This document shows positions 17,385-26,224 of a stretch of 64,000 nucleotides of DNA, piece after piece. Position 1 is the stretch's first letter; each line of letters opens with the position of its first letter. The position numbers were made by a program, and so were the translations under genes. The stretch is from Flavobacteriales bacterium (GTDB lineage Bacteria; Bacteroidota; Bacteroidia; NS11-12g; UBA9320): NCBI GenBank assembly GCA_020635355.1, contig JACJZW010000006.1, forward strand, positions 115,521 to 179,520, in the 5' to 3' direction. Below the pieces are notes generated by a model that made no database searches, was not told the origin of the DNA, and was given only the letters and a program-made list of their open reading frames with translations.

Positions 17385-19679
17385 TTAAAGGACATAAAGT
17401 TGAACCTGGTCGCCATCAAGCCGTATAAAGTAGATGCCCGGACGATAACTCGGATTATTTAACTCCACGTCATGGCGTCCAGCTTGACTCAACTCCACTT
17501 CTTCTATCAGTTGACCGATGGTATTCACCACTTGCATTTTAACACCCGCAGAAATAGTTTGGACGGTTACCACCGTGCTCTGATGAGACGGATTGGGTTG
17601 GAGGGATAGAATTTGATTGGTGCGCTGGTTTTGGATGACGGTGCCCTGATGGAAGGTATAGGCTTGATTGGCGTTCAGGTTGGTGTGGACGTCTTGAGAT
17701 TGATCCGGCCAGGTCACGGTTACCTTATCAGCCCAGTTGGCGTTGCCTATTCCAACATGAAGCGTATAGGTTTTTTGCATGCGCTGACCTTGACCGCACA
17801 CCACATCCAACATCTTTTTATGACCGTCATATTCAACCAACACGGTTCCTCCAATTGCCTTGGTATTGCCGCTGGTTGGCTTTAAATTCAAACGAAGAAA
17901 GTTGCCGGTGGTTTCGGTTTGATTCATCCAGAGTCGGATGCGATTTCCTTCTCCGGTAAGCAAATCGAGTTTGCCATCCAGGTTTACATCGGCCCAAACG
18001 GCGTCCTGCCCGGTGTTAATACCACTGAACCCAGCCGAATGAGTCACATTGGAGAACGTCCGATCTCCTTTATTCTGAAACATTTTCACATACCTGCAAC
18101 CGTAATAAACGGTATTGAGGAAGTCGTCATAACCGTCGTTATTGAAATCGCCCCAGGCCGCTCCGGCGTATGTTTCTTCAAATTCAATTCCGGAGGGTGC
18201 ATCCACTAATTGGTTGGCTGCATTTAAATCGGTAAAGTTCCCCTTATCATTCACATACACAGTGGTGGCCCGGTGATCATATTGCTTGGCGTACGCGGGG
18301 TGGGCAAACTGTGCTAATAGCAGATCCATATCGCCATCGGCATCAAAATCAGCCCAATCTACTCCCGTGCCGTGATTGGATCCGGTTTGATTTCGGTCGA
18401 TGTTTTTGGCCGCACAAACGTCCGAGAAATTGCCTGTACCGTCATTTACATATAACTCGTCCTGTTCCAGAAAGTAATTGACTACGTACAAGTCCAAATC
18501 GCCGTCTTGATCAAAGTCAACAAATCGGGATCCTCTGCTTCGTCTGTTTTTATTTTGGTTGGGTGTCCAGGTGGCAGGCTGATCGGGATCACAGGCTGTG
18601 TTATTGGAATAATTGAACTCACCTTGATGATTGGGATAGATGGATGTGGTGATATCGGTAAACGTAAAATCACCATTGTTCCGGAAGAGGTAGTTGGGCT
18701 TCGGCACCGGATAGGTGCCCCAAAGCTGAGAAACAAAGAGATCGGGGAAGCCGTCCTTGTTTAAATCGGCGAAGCTTGCCGAATTAATGCTGTTCAGGTC
18801 AGGCAGGGTCACTTCGTGATTGGTAAAACCATTCCCGGTATTTTCAGCGATGTACGATGTTGCTCCCACATCCAGCAGAATGATATCCAAATCACCATCG
18901 TTATCGATATCTACCAAGGCGTTGGCGCGAGCTGCACCGGGCGACGAATACGATGTGGTGTCTTGTTCAAACGTCTTGCCGTTTTGATTCATGAATAACC
19001 GACCAGCTACCAGAATGTCCGGATAGTGATCGTTGTTGATGTCTGCAACGGCCATGGAAGCATTGGATAAATTGGGGTCCAGACCCATTTCAACCGTTTT
19101 CTCCTCAAAGTAGGGTTTGGGGATTGAACTGGATTGTCCCACCACTTCAACCGCGAAGCTTTTGCGCGTTGCGATGGTCCATTGATCCGACGATGTTTTT
19201 AACCAGGCATAATAGAAATCACCACCATTGCTACTGGAACACCCTGCTTCGCGAGTAGCCACATCGGCGTAGAGCTTGAATCCACCGGACAAATCCTGAA
19301 TCACGACAAAAAACTGATTACCCGAAAATTCAATGACACGAGGAATCTTGACCGTAATCCACTCATCCTCGCCTGTTTGTTTGATGGCGGCAATAGGAGC
19401 AATGATTGGCTGCTCTACCTGGGGAAAGGATGTTCCCGCTTCGTGACCCAGCAAGGTGACTTGAGCGGAGGCACCCGCCGGACCGCTGCATTTGATTCGA
19501 ATGGATTCGAGTTGAATGGATTGATTGAGGTCAAACCTACTAACGTATTGTTTATATACGGTTGGATACGGATACGTCGCGTTGGCCGGTTCAAAATGCC
19601 GCAGGATGGTTTGACCAATCAGCGGCTGCATCGTCCAAACAAGGAGGTTAAATAGGAAGAGGAATCGGGACATAGGCAT
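17385..19679 (-). CDS. FG-GAP/VCBS repeat protein with ASPIC/UnbV domain and T9SS sorting signal
   Basis: This protein of about 764 residues has a signal peptide (MSRFLFLFNLLVWTMQ, cleavage near PLIGQ). An N-terminal beta domain precedes many calcium-binding FG-GAP/VCBS blades (VADINNDHYPDILVAG, VDIDNDGDLDIILLD, ADLNKDGFPDLFVS, VDFDQDGDLDLYVVN, ADFDADGDMDLLLAQ, VWADVNLDGKLDLLTG). An ASPIC/UnbV domain (about 595-675) follows, ending with a Por-type signal (SLQPNPSHQSTVVTV then RPGIYFIRL). It is expected to be exported by T9SS as a surface propeller-type adhesin. Starts at 19673, 19679 and 19712 are all in frame; 19679 is chosen for the signal peptide. Confidence 0.87.
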   Translation of the reverse strand: MPMSRFLFLFNLLVWTMQPLIGQTILRHFEPANATYPYPTVYKQYVSRFDLNQSIQLESIRIKCSGPAGASAQVTLLGHEAGTSFPQVEQPIIAPIAAIKQTGEDEWITVKIPRVIEFSGNQFFVVIQDLSGGFKLYADVATREAGCSSSNGGDFYYAWLKTSSDQWTIATRKSFAVEVVGQSSSIPKPYFEEKTVEMGLDPNLSNASMAVADINNDHYPDILVAGRLFMNQNGKTFEQDTTSYSSPGAARANALVDIDNDGDLDIILLDVGATSYIAENTGNGFTNHEVTLPDLNSINSASFADLNKDGFPDLFVSQLWGTYPVPKPNYLFRNNGDFTFTDITTSIYPNHQGEFNYSNNTACDPDQPATWTPNQNKNRRSRGSRFVDFDQDGDLDLYVVNYFLEQDELYVNDGTGNFSDVCAAKNIDRNQTGSNHGTGVDWADFDADGDMDLLLAQFAHPAYAKQYDHRATTVYVNDKGNFTDLNAANQLVDAPSGIEFEETYAGAAWGDFNNDGYDDFLNTVYYGCRYVKMFQNKGDRTFSNVTHSAGFSGINTGQDAVWADVNLDGKLDLLTGEGNRIRLWMNQTETTGNFLRLNLKPTSGNTKAIGGTVLVEYDGHKKMLDVVCGQGQRMQKTYTLHVGIGNANWADKVTVTWPDQSQDVHTNLNANQAYTFHQGTVIQNQRTNQILSLQPNPSHQSTVVTVQTISAGVKMQVVNTIGQLIEEVELSQAGRHDVELNNPSYRPGIYFIRLDGDQVQLYVL

Positions 19680-19771
19680 GCCGAAGATACAAAAGCCTAA
19701 GGGAATCGGCACTCGATAATCCGCATGGTGAATGACTTGAAATATGTATCTTGCCTCCGAAGATTTTATTT

Positions 19772-20110
19772 ATGAAACGATCTATTGGCGCAGCCATCCT
19801 TTTTAGCACCCTACTTGGTTTTACTGCTTGCAAATCCAAGAAAGTTGTAACAACAGAAACCAAGGTTATCGAAAAGCAAGAAACCACGGAAGCAACGATG
19901 TCCAGCGCCGATATGGCCGAGGCTAAATCCATCTATGAAACTAAGTGTACAAAATGTCACGCCATGAAGGACGTGTCCAACTACACGGAGGAACAGCTCA
20001 ACTCCATTGTCCCTAAGATGGTAGGTATGGTCAATAAAAATGAAGTCCTCATCAACGACGGGCAAAAGGCCAAACTGCTTCAGTATTTGGTGATTAAGAG
20101 CAGGGAATAG
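19772..20110 (+). CDS. Small c-type cytochrome-like lipoprotein
   Basis: This 112-residue lipoprotein has a lipobox (LLGFTAC, Cys20), a charged Thr/Glu/Lys linker, and one heme-attachment motif CTKCH (C59, C62, H63) in IYETKCTKCHAMKDVSNYTEEQL. A methionine in KMVGMVNKNE could be the sixth ligand. The layout is that of a small monoheme class I cytochrome tethered to a membrane and acting in periplasmic electron transfer. ATG 19772 is preferred because the upstream frame start (19751) would put extra residues before the signal peptide. Confidence 0.78.
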   Translation: MKRSIGAAILFSTLLGFTACKSKKVVTTETKVIEKQETTEATMSSADMAEAKSIYETKCTKCHAMKDVSNYTEEQLNSIVPKMVGMVNKNEVLINDGQKAKLLQYLVIKSRE

Positions 20111-20423
20111 AGGACGAATTCGTGTTTCGGGATTACGGATTCGGGATGTGTTTAAGAGGGAAGTGTTGATCATAAACACTTTGCGTTCACGTTGCGCACT
20201 TAGCGTCTTTGCGGTTAAATTGGTAGCTAGAACCTATCTAAGGACGGAGTACAGATTCGGGATTCGGGATTCGGGATTTTGGGTGAGTAGGCCGAGTAAG
20301 CCAAAATTCCCTCACGCCCTTTCGTACTTCCACCCTTACAACCTTTCAGATTCGGGATGATTGGTGGAGAATGTTCTACAACATTTTGATCTTTGCTTTT
20401 TGATCTTAGAGTTACCAAACCCG
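20111..20423. repeat. Intergenic repeat region: GATTCGG heptamers and other low-complexity modules
   Basis: This 313-nt non-coding stretch holds three perfect tandem heptamers GATTCGG (20254-20274) and related singles at 20137-20146 and 20350-20358. It also has a motif resembling a dispersed repeat in which pieces like TTTGCG and GCGTCTTTGCGGTTAAAT recur (about 20179-20220), and a CTCACGCCCTTTCG module (about 20310). The heptamers and the CACGCCC module recur at 59955-60000 and 61440-61520. No credible gene or terminator is seen inside. Confidence 0.65.
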
Positions 20424-20645
20424 CTAACTTTTATTGGCTCTGGATTTTCGATTCAACCATGCATATCCCAGTCCAGCCGGCAAACTCAACAAGGCAGCAA
20501 ACAGGACCATTTTTCCGGGGTTCGTCCCCAACGCAGGTTCGTTGCTGGCGAAGTTTGCAATGGCGTTGGAGCCAATCATCACGAAAAACATAAACACGGA
20601 ATCCAGTAAGATGCGACGATAATTGGATTGAATAAAATTACTCAT
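20424..20645 (-). CDS. Small two-helix membrane protein of unknown function
   Basis: This 73-residue protein has two probable membrane helices (LLDSVFMFFVMIGSNAIANF and GKMVLFAALLSLPAGLGYAWL) and a basic C-terminus (NRKSRANKS). ATG 20645 is preferred to the frame start at 20669 (MIHQQAHH). No family was recognised. It lies downstream of the DUF4139 gene but beyond that gene's terminator, so it should have its own promoter. A box with one mismatch (TTCGTTTG) lies 22 nt upstream. Confidence 0.55.
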   Translation of the reverse strand: MSNFIQSNYRRILLDSVFMFFVMIGSNAIANFASNEPALGTNPGKMVLFAALLSLPAGLGYAWLNRKSRANKS

Positions 20646-20698
20646 GTGATGGGCCTGTTGGTGGATCAAACGAAGTTAATATAATTCCGTTTGAGCAT

Positions 20699-20728
20699 AA
20701 AAAAATGGGGACACAGTGGCCCCCATTT
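20699..20728 (-). terminator. Intrinsic terminator of the hflX-DUF4139 transcript
   Basis: The 8-bp stem AAATGGGG/CCCCATTT (20703-20710 with 20721-20728) has a 10-nt loop. On the reverse strand it is followed by a T-rich run covering 20699-20705. It lies 16 nt downstream of the DUF4139 stop. Confidence 0.8.
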
Positions 20729-20743
20729 ACTGACAAACGACAA

Positions 20744-22432
20744 TCACAAACCTGCTATAGTTTGATCCTTTGGATAGGTGACCTTGTAGGTATAGGTCAA
20801 CTTCTCTGTTTTCTTTGAGCCAATCTTAATATCCCAGGTTAGGAAACCTGTTCGGTCGTCTATTTTGGCCCGATCTGCTTTCTCCAATTCAATTTTGATT
20901 TTTTCATTGGTGGTGACCGGAATTTGATCTTCAATGGTTATACGCGTTTCACTTGTCCCATTGTTTCGCACTTCAATTTGATACGTGGCCGTATACACCT
21001 TTTCAGATCCGATGATCTTTGATTTGGTCTCGGACACGAGCTTGGTTCGTTTTACCGCAATGGAATGATCGCGTCCCATGGCGAGTTTTAGGGTGTCGGT
21101 CACGATGGTTGGATCCAGAACCGTTCGTCCCACATAGGTGTTTCCAAAGTAGAGATTGGCATTGCCGGGCAGTAAGTCCAGGTTCTCCCAATCCACCACG
21201 TTGGCTACCACAAAGGCGTCATTATCCAGTTTGGGAACGATGTAGTGCTGGAAGGTGCCTTTCAACTCATTTCGGGCGATTGACACAAAGTGCGCCTTGC
21301 CGTCGTTTTTGATGCGGGCAGGCAAATCAATCTCAAATTCCACGGAGGTGAAATTCTGCATCCGCTGGGTGTAATCATCAGCCATACCGGCACGTACATC
21401 TTCATCTTTTGCCAGTGCCATATCTTCCATTTCTTCTTTGCTTTCCCGTTGCATATAGGGCACCTTCTTCATGGCCGAAGTAGCCTGCACACGCTGAACG
21501 TAGTAATTGATGTACCAAACCGGTAAAATCGGTTTAGTGGCACTCCGTAATGGGTTGGCATTGGATACGGTGAGGCGGACATTTGACCAATCCTCTCCGG
21601 TATTTTGATGCACCGCAGCCTTGTATACCAGCTCAATGGGATCAGAGGCCGATTTGGCCTTTATGTCGTACCACGGATACCAACCGGCATTGTTCACCGC
21701 ATAATTGATGCTGAGCGTGGCATTCAAGGTTTGCTCTGACGTAACATAGACCAGCACCTGATGTTTGGGTTGAGTGGGTTTAGGCTTGGGTTTATTGGCG
21801 TTGTAATTCTGCAAGGCCATCAGTTTCTTCCGTACGTCGTTTTCTCTTTTATCCAACACATTGGTTTCCAGCTGAAGTCGCATTTGCCGACTTGCAATGT
21901 CAATGAGTTGATCCTGCAAAAAAGCTACAGTTCCCACCAGTAAATCCAGCGAATCAATCTTTTTACCTTGCCCTTTAATCAGTGGATGATTCAGAATGAG
22001 ATTGTGTTCGGTTTGCAAAGCGGTTTGACGATCGTTGATATTTCTTCGGACAACAGCCATGTATCGAAGGGTATCGTTTAAGTCGTCTATTTGATTCTGA
22101 ATGTGATTGGGTAAGGAGTTGTCCACTTCTTCCGGAGTAGGAAATTGGTATCGGTACTGCACGTCCATAATGGTGAAGTTGCCCACGCCGGAGGCCTGAA
22201 TACTTTGTGTATTGATGGATGAGGACACATCGTCAAAAACGATGTAGGAGGTTCCTTTGGGAATGAGGATGGAACCTGTCCGGTTCACCTGGGCACCTTG
22301 CATAAACACGGTGACCTTGTCGATTTTCGAGGAGATAATTTTTTCGTCTTCTTCTGCCTGAAGCGTTAGGGTCAGCAGCATCGCAGTAAGAAAGAGACTC
22401 AGGTATTTCATATTCATTTTTTCAGAATACAT
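20744..22432 (-). CDS. DUF4139 (MuiA-like) secreted protein
   Basis: This 562-residue protein has a signal peptide (MKYLSLFLTAMLLTLTLQA). The N-terminal DUF4140 region opens with KIDKVTVFMQGAQVNRTGSILIPKGTS, a central coiled-coil part follows (about 110-215), and the C-terminal DUF4139 region contains INYAVNNAGWYPWYDIKAKS, GEDWSNVRLTVSNANP and GRDHSIAVKRTKLVSETKS. These domains define the mucoidy-inhibitor MuiA family, whose biochemical role is unknown. In-frame ATGs at 22432, 22417 and 22411 are all possible; the last gives the tightest signal peptide. It follows hflX by 37 nt and ends at an intrinsic terminator. Confidence 0.85.
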   Translation of the reverse strand: MYSEKMNMKYLSLFLTAMLLTLTLQAEEDEKIISSKIDKVTVFMQGAQVNRTGSILIPKGTSYIVFDDVSSSINTQSIQASGVGNFTIMDVQYRYQFPTPEEVDNSLPNHIQNQIDDLNDTLRYMAVVRRNINDRQTALQTEHNLILNHPLIKGQGKKIDSLDLLVGTVAFLQDQLIDIASRQMRLQLETNVLDKRENDVRKKLMALQNYNANKPKPKPTQPKHQVLVYVTSEQTLNATLSINYAVNNAGWYPWYDIKAKSASDPIELVYKAAVHQNTGEDWSNVRLTVSNANPLRSATKPILPVWYINYYVQRVQATSAMKKVPYMQRESKEEMEDMALAKDEDVRAGMADDYTQRMQNFTSVEFEIDLPARIKNDGKAHFVSIARNELKGTFQHYIVPKLDNDAFVVANVVDWENLDLLPGNANLYFGNTYVGRTVLDPTIVTDTLKLAMGRDHSIAVKRTKLVSETKSKIIGSEKVYTATYQIEVRNNGTSETRITIEDQIPVTTNEKIKIELEKADRAKIDDRTGFLTWDIKIGSKKTEKLTYTYKVTYPKDQTIAGL

Positions 22433-22469
22433 ACCTGATTAATCCGGCAGGTAAATGCCTGATCGGAAA

Positions 22470-23786
22470 TTAATTTCGGTTCAGATCGGCACAGATGTCA
22501 TACAGCCGTTGACGCAATTCCGATACATCATCCTTGTCCAATGCGCTAATGAAAATGGCTGGATCATTTTCCCGTCCCATCCACATGTTTTTGAAGTCGG
22601 ACAGGTTGTAATAGGCCTGATCTTCAAATATGTCGTCTGACGTGGGTTCCGGGTTGTACTGGTCAATTTTGTTGAAGATCACAATGGTTGGTTTATTGGC
22701 TGCGCCGATGTCTACCAAGGTTTGCTTGACTACTTCCATTTGTTCTTCAAACCGTACATGTGAAATGTCAACCACGTGAATCAGCACGTCGGCTTCATTG
22801 ATTTCATCCAGCGTGGATTTGAAACTTTCGATGAGTTGATGCGGTAACTTACGGATGAATCCAACCGTGTCCGAAAGTAGGGTGATGATGGGTGGATAAT
22901 AGCGCTCGGGATCTTCTTTGGTCAGGACCAATTTGCGGACGGTGGAATCCAAGGTGGCAAACAGCTTGTTTTCCGCCAGAATGCCGGCTTTGGTGAGGGC
23001 ATTCATGAGGGTTGACTTTCCCACGTTGGTGTAGCCAACCAAGGCGATACGCAATTCATCTGTGCGGCTTTTTCGCTGCGTGACACTTTGTTTGTCGATG
23101 TCTTCCAGCTGCTTCTTGAGCCTGGAAATTTTGTCGCGAATCACACGTCGATCCGTTTCAATCTCCTTCTCTCCCGGGCCCTTCATACCAATTCCTCCCC
23201 GTTGTTTTTCCAGGTGGGTCCACATACGTGTCAATCGAGGAAGAAGGTATTCGCTTTGGGCCAGGTCCACCTGAGTACGCGCTCGGGCAGTTCGGGCGTT
23301 GCGGGCAAAAATGTCCAGAATGAGGGTACTTCGATCGATGATCCGGCATTCCATTGCCTTTTCCAGGTTTCGGATTTGAGAAGGCGTGAGTTCATCATCG
23401 AATACGGCAATTTCGATGGAATGATTCTTAACAAACTCAACCACGTCGGCCAGCTTCCCGGTGCCAACATAGGTCTTGGGATCGGGCATTTGACGTCGCT
23501 GAACAAAGGTTTTAAGTACTTCACCACCCGCGGTATACGTGAGGAATTCCAATTCTTTCAGGTAATCGCGCGTTTGAAGTTCTGTTTGCGTTTGCACTTC
23601 AACGGCCACTAAAACAGCTCGCTCGGGACGGGTTTCGGTCTTGACTTGAAAAGAACTGGGTTTCAATTCGTATACTTTTTTTGGTTTGCCTTTGTTATAT
23701 ATTCGGCTGGTAAAGGCCTGCAAATTTGAGAAAAAAGCATCTATTCCTATGGTTCTGTTTGATGATCGGTTTGGTCGCTGTTTCAT
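22470..23786 (-). CDS. hflX: Ribosome-associated GTPase HflX
   Basis: This 438-residue HflX-family GTPase has the N-terminal HflX domain (RAVLVAVEVQTQTELQTRDYLKELEFL; VGTGKLADVVEFV) and the linker GGIGMKGPGEKEIETDRR. The G domain contains G1 GYTNVGKST, G3 DTVGFIRKLPHQL and G4 NKIDQ. HflX splits stalled ribosomes after stress. The ATG at 23786 overlaps the divergent gene by about 60 nt. An in-frame TTG at 23723, in a CAAATTTG palindrome, is a plausible shorter start (417 aa). The DUF4139 gene follows on the same transcript. Confidence 0.93.
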   Translation of the reverse strand: MKQRPNRSSNRTIGIDAFFSNLQAFTSRIYNKGKPKKVYELKPSSFQVKTETRPERAVLVAVEVQTQTELQTRDYLKELEFLTYTAGGEVLKTFVQRRQMPDPKTYVGTGKLADVVEFVKNHSIEIAVFDDELTPSQIRNLEKAMECRIIDRSTLILDIFARNARTARARTQVDLAQSEYLLPRLTRMWTHLEKQRGGIGMKGPGEKEIETDRRVIRDKISRLKKQLEDIDKQSVTQRKSRTDELRIALVGYTNVGKSTLMNALTKAGILAENKLFATLDSTVRKLVLTKEDPERYYPPIITLLSDTVGFIRKLPHQLIESFKSTLDEINEADVLIHVVDISHVRFEEQMEVVKQTLVDIGAANKPTIVIFNKIDQYNPEPTSDDIFEDQAYYNLSDFKNMWMGRENDPAIFISALDKDDVSELRQRLYDICADLNRN

Positions 23787-25207
23787 CGGCTCAATCCATG
23801 GAATGGTCCAACAGCCGAAAACTGAAGGGAAGTGCGGTCTTTACGAGTGTAATTGGTGAGAATTCGGATGGGATTTATCTGCTTCGATATCGCAATAAAT
23901 TTTTGTCTCGAAGCATCATCATTGAGCGGTACCGACATCAAATGGGGTTGGCTTTGTCGCGTTCCATCGTTCTGAAAAAATCCAGGTTGCTGCACGTGGA
24001 GTTGCAGAAGGATCGGATTATCCTCATCCTCAGCCGATTTAACCGGAAGGAGATGCGCAATCAGGTGGTGTATCAGGTGTATGATAACGACGTTGAACCC
24101 ATTGGTGAAGAGCAGATTATTCTGGAGTCGACCTTGAATGATTTTTACGACAAGGGCGACTTCCGGATCCGGATTTCCAATGACCGGAAGCGATTCCTCA
24201 TTACGCACACCGAGCAATCAGCCGATGGGAATCGGGTACTGGTTTCCGCGTTGTTGGACGATTCTCTGAAACTGGTCCATTCAAAAAGATGGGAGCTGGA
24301 TGTGAAGTACGACGCTTTTGCCCTTCACGATATTCTGGTCGACAATTCCGGCAATGCCTATTATCTGGTGAATGATCACGAACTCACTTCCCGCAGGAAT
24401 AGCGAGGTGCCGCTGGACTGGCGGTTATTTTGGTACAATCCGGCGTCGGATTCCATGCATGATTTTGAAATCATCGATTCAGGTTTTGTATTGATGGGAC
24501 CGCACATGTCCTGGGATCGGGGTCAAAATAAGATCAATATAACGGCCTTTTATTCTGGAGTGGAGGAGGTGCATGACATCATTGGATTGTTCAACTTTTA
24601 CATCAAGCCCATCGGCATCGGCGCAGCCAAAGCCCAATACCATGAATTCTCGGCTGATTTCAAATCGGTCCTCACTGGCGAAAACCCAACGGTTGGTCTG
24701 GAAGGTGTCCGGAATTTTAAAATTCTCGATGTATTGCCCAACTCCAACGGTGGTTTGAGCATCGTTGCCGAGCGGTCGTCCTTCACCTTTGAATCCGACG
24801 TTATTTACGTCAACGGTATACCACAGTCTACTTCCCGGAATATTTACAACTATGAGGATGTTCTGGTGATGGCTCTTGAACCGGATCTGCGCATCCGTTG
24901 GTATCATTTGATCAATAAGAGTCAAAGTTCGCTAAACGATGGAGGGTATTATTCGTCCATCATTACGGCCAACACCCGTTCGAGGATTTATGTGATTTAT
25001 AACGACCGGCTTCGCACCAACGGGGATGTGATCCAATATACCTTCACCTCAGACGGGGAAATGAATCATAAAATACTGATTCGATCCAGCGAAGAATACA
25101 TTTCTGTGATTCCAAGAGAAGCCCGTCAAATCGGCTACAATAAAGTAATATTGCCGGTGTCCAAGGACAAGAAATTTGCCCTGCTGAAACTGGAATATCC
25201 CAAGTGA
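23726..25207 (+). CDS. Secreted protein of unknown function
   Basis: This 493-residue protein has a signal peptide (RKKHLFLWFCLMIGLVAVSSAQS). The start is probably TTG 23726; an ATG at 23762 would remove the charged n-region. The mature part is beta-rich, with repeated hydrophobic strands alternating with charged turns (RIILILSRFNRKEMRNQVVYQVYD; NAYYLVNDHEL; GGLSIVAERSSFTFE). This suggests a propeller- or sandwich-like fold, but no known family was recognised. The downstream membrane-protein gene starts with GTG overlapping this stop (GTGA), so the two are translationally coupled. The 5' end overlaps the longest hflX frame. Confidence 0.7.
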   Translation: MRKKHLFLWFCLMIGLVAVSSAQSMEWSNSRKLKGSAVFTSVIGENSDGIYLLRYRNKFLSRSIIIERYRHQMGLALSRSIVLKKSRLLHVELQKDRIILILSRFNRKEMRNQVVYQVYDNDVEPIGEEQIILESTLNDFYDKGDFRIRISNDRKRFLITHTEQSADGNRVLVSALLDDSLKLVHSKRWELDVKYDAFALHDILVDNSGNAYYLVNDHELTSRRNSEVPLDWRLFWYNPASDSMHDFEIIDSGFVLMGPHMSWDRGQNKINITAFYSGVEEVHDIIGLFNFYIKPIGIGAAKAQYHEFSADFKSVLTGENPTVGLEGVRNFKILDVLPNSNGGLSIVAERSSFTFESDVIYVNGIPQSTSRNIYNYEDVLVMALEPDLRIRWYHLINKSQSSLNDGGYYSSIITANTRSRIYVIYNDRLRTNGDVIQYTFTSDGEMNHKILIRSSEEYISVIPREARQIGYNKVILPVSKDKKFALLKLEYPK

Positions 25208-26178
25208 TCCGATTGATTCATCGCGGTGGAATTGCCGCTCTGTTATTGGGCCTGCTGCTGATGGTATCGGGGCAGGGATTAATGATAGTCCATGGGGTTA
25301 GCGATCTGAGTACCCATTTGTCATGGTCTTTTGGTGGGACGCCTGTCCAGATTCCTCCGGCACTTCTGGTAGGTTTGAGCTATTTCATCTTGTTGATGAT
25401 CGGGTTGATGGTAAATGCCTTCCTGAATCGATTTCAGTTTTTTGAAGAGCGTACTACCTGGCCGTTCTTCTTTTTGATGGCGTTTTCACTGTCTACCCCC
25501 GGTGTATTCAATCAACCTGGTGAGATGGTTTTTGTGTTGCTGCTTTTTTTGCTCTACAATCGATTATTCCACCTCAATGAGGAAGAAATTGGTGAGTTGC
25601 AGCTGTACATGGATGTTGGAACCTTGTTCGGATTGGCGGTCTTATTCTACTCGCCTGGGTTGATGATGCTGCCTATGATCATCCTGGTGCTGAACCAGTT
25701 TGCCTTGCTGGATTTTAACCGATTTCTGCTCTTCCTGTTGTCGGTCCTGATTGTTGTGATCCCGGGATGGATTACCGCGTGGTATTTCATATCGGAAAAT
25801 TGGGTGTTAAACCAATTGAACCCGTACACTCATCTTCATCTGGATTTAACGGCTTTGCTGCAACCCATTGTCCTGTATCCTGTTATCGTCTTGTTCATTG
25901 GAGCACTGGTTGTTTATCCGGTCATGAATCGCGAGCTCACCTTTATGCAGAATCACAACCGGAAGATTATATCCACCTTATTTCTTCAATTCCTGTTTGG
26001 ATTGATCATCGCTGTTTTAATGGGTGAGGCCGTGGCTCAACATCTGGCCGTATCTACCATTGCGTTGGTGGCCTTACTCGCGTTTGGTGTGGGATGGATT
26101 CGAAATCAATGGATGGGGTTGATCTATCTCATCCTGTTTGTGTTCGCGTGGAATCTGATTTTTTGGGAATATTTGTGA
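25204..26178 (+). CDS. Polytopic membrane protein (DUF6427-like)
   Basis: This 324-residue integral membrane protein has about nine or ten hydrophobic segments separated by short loops, for example GGIAALLLGLLLMVSGQGLM, LLVGLSYFILLMIGLMVNAF and FRNQ-type ends near GVGWIRNQWMGLIYLIL. The pattern, including an LYMDVGTLFGLAVLFYSPGLMMLP block, resembles the uncharacterised Bacteroidota DUF6427 family, which is often coupled to a secreted partner gene. The assignment is by general resemblance only. GTG start overlaps the stop of the preceding secreted-protein gene, so their products may act together. Confidence 0.65.
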   Translation: MIRLIHRGGIAALLLGLLLMVSGQGLMIVHGVSDLSTHLSWSFGGTPVQIPPALLVGLSYFILLMIGLMVNAFLNRFQFFEERTTWPFFFLMAFSLSTPGVFNQPGEMVFVLLLFLLYNRLFHLNEEEIGELQLYMDVGTLFGLAVLFYSPGLMMLPMIILVLNQFALLDFNRFLLFLLSVLIVVIPGWITAWYFISENWVLNQLNPYTHLHLDLTALLQPIVLYPVIVLFIGALVVYPVMNRELTFMQNHNRKIISTLFLQFLFGLIIAVLMGEAVAQHLAVSTIALVALLAFGVGWIRNQWMGLIYLILFVFAWNLIFWEYL

Positions 26179-26202
26179 TGGTAACAAATCGGCTGAATCC
26201 GT

Positions 26203-26210
26203 TAGGTTTG
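26203..26210 (+). promoter_or_regulatory. Promoter -7 box (TAGGTTTG) of frr
   Basis: An exact TAnnTTTG match lies 14 nt before the frr ATG at 26225. A TTTG occurs at 26172-26175, 27 nt upstream, which is longer than the usual -33 spacing. Confidence 0.4.
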
Positions 26211-26224
26211 TAAAAATTTTGATC

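Noticed and set aside
23088..23612. 174-codon plus-strand frame inside hflX
   Set aside because: Antisense to the conserved HflX domain; no recognisable protein features.
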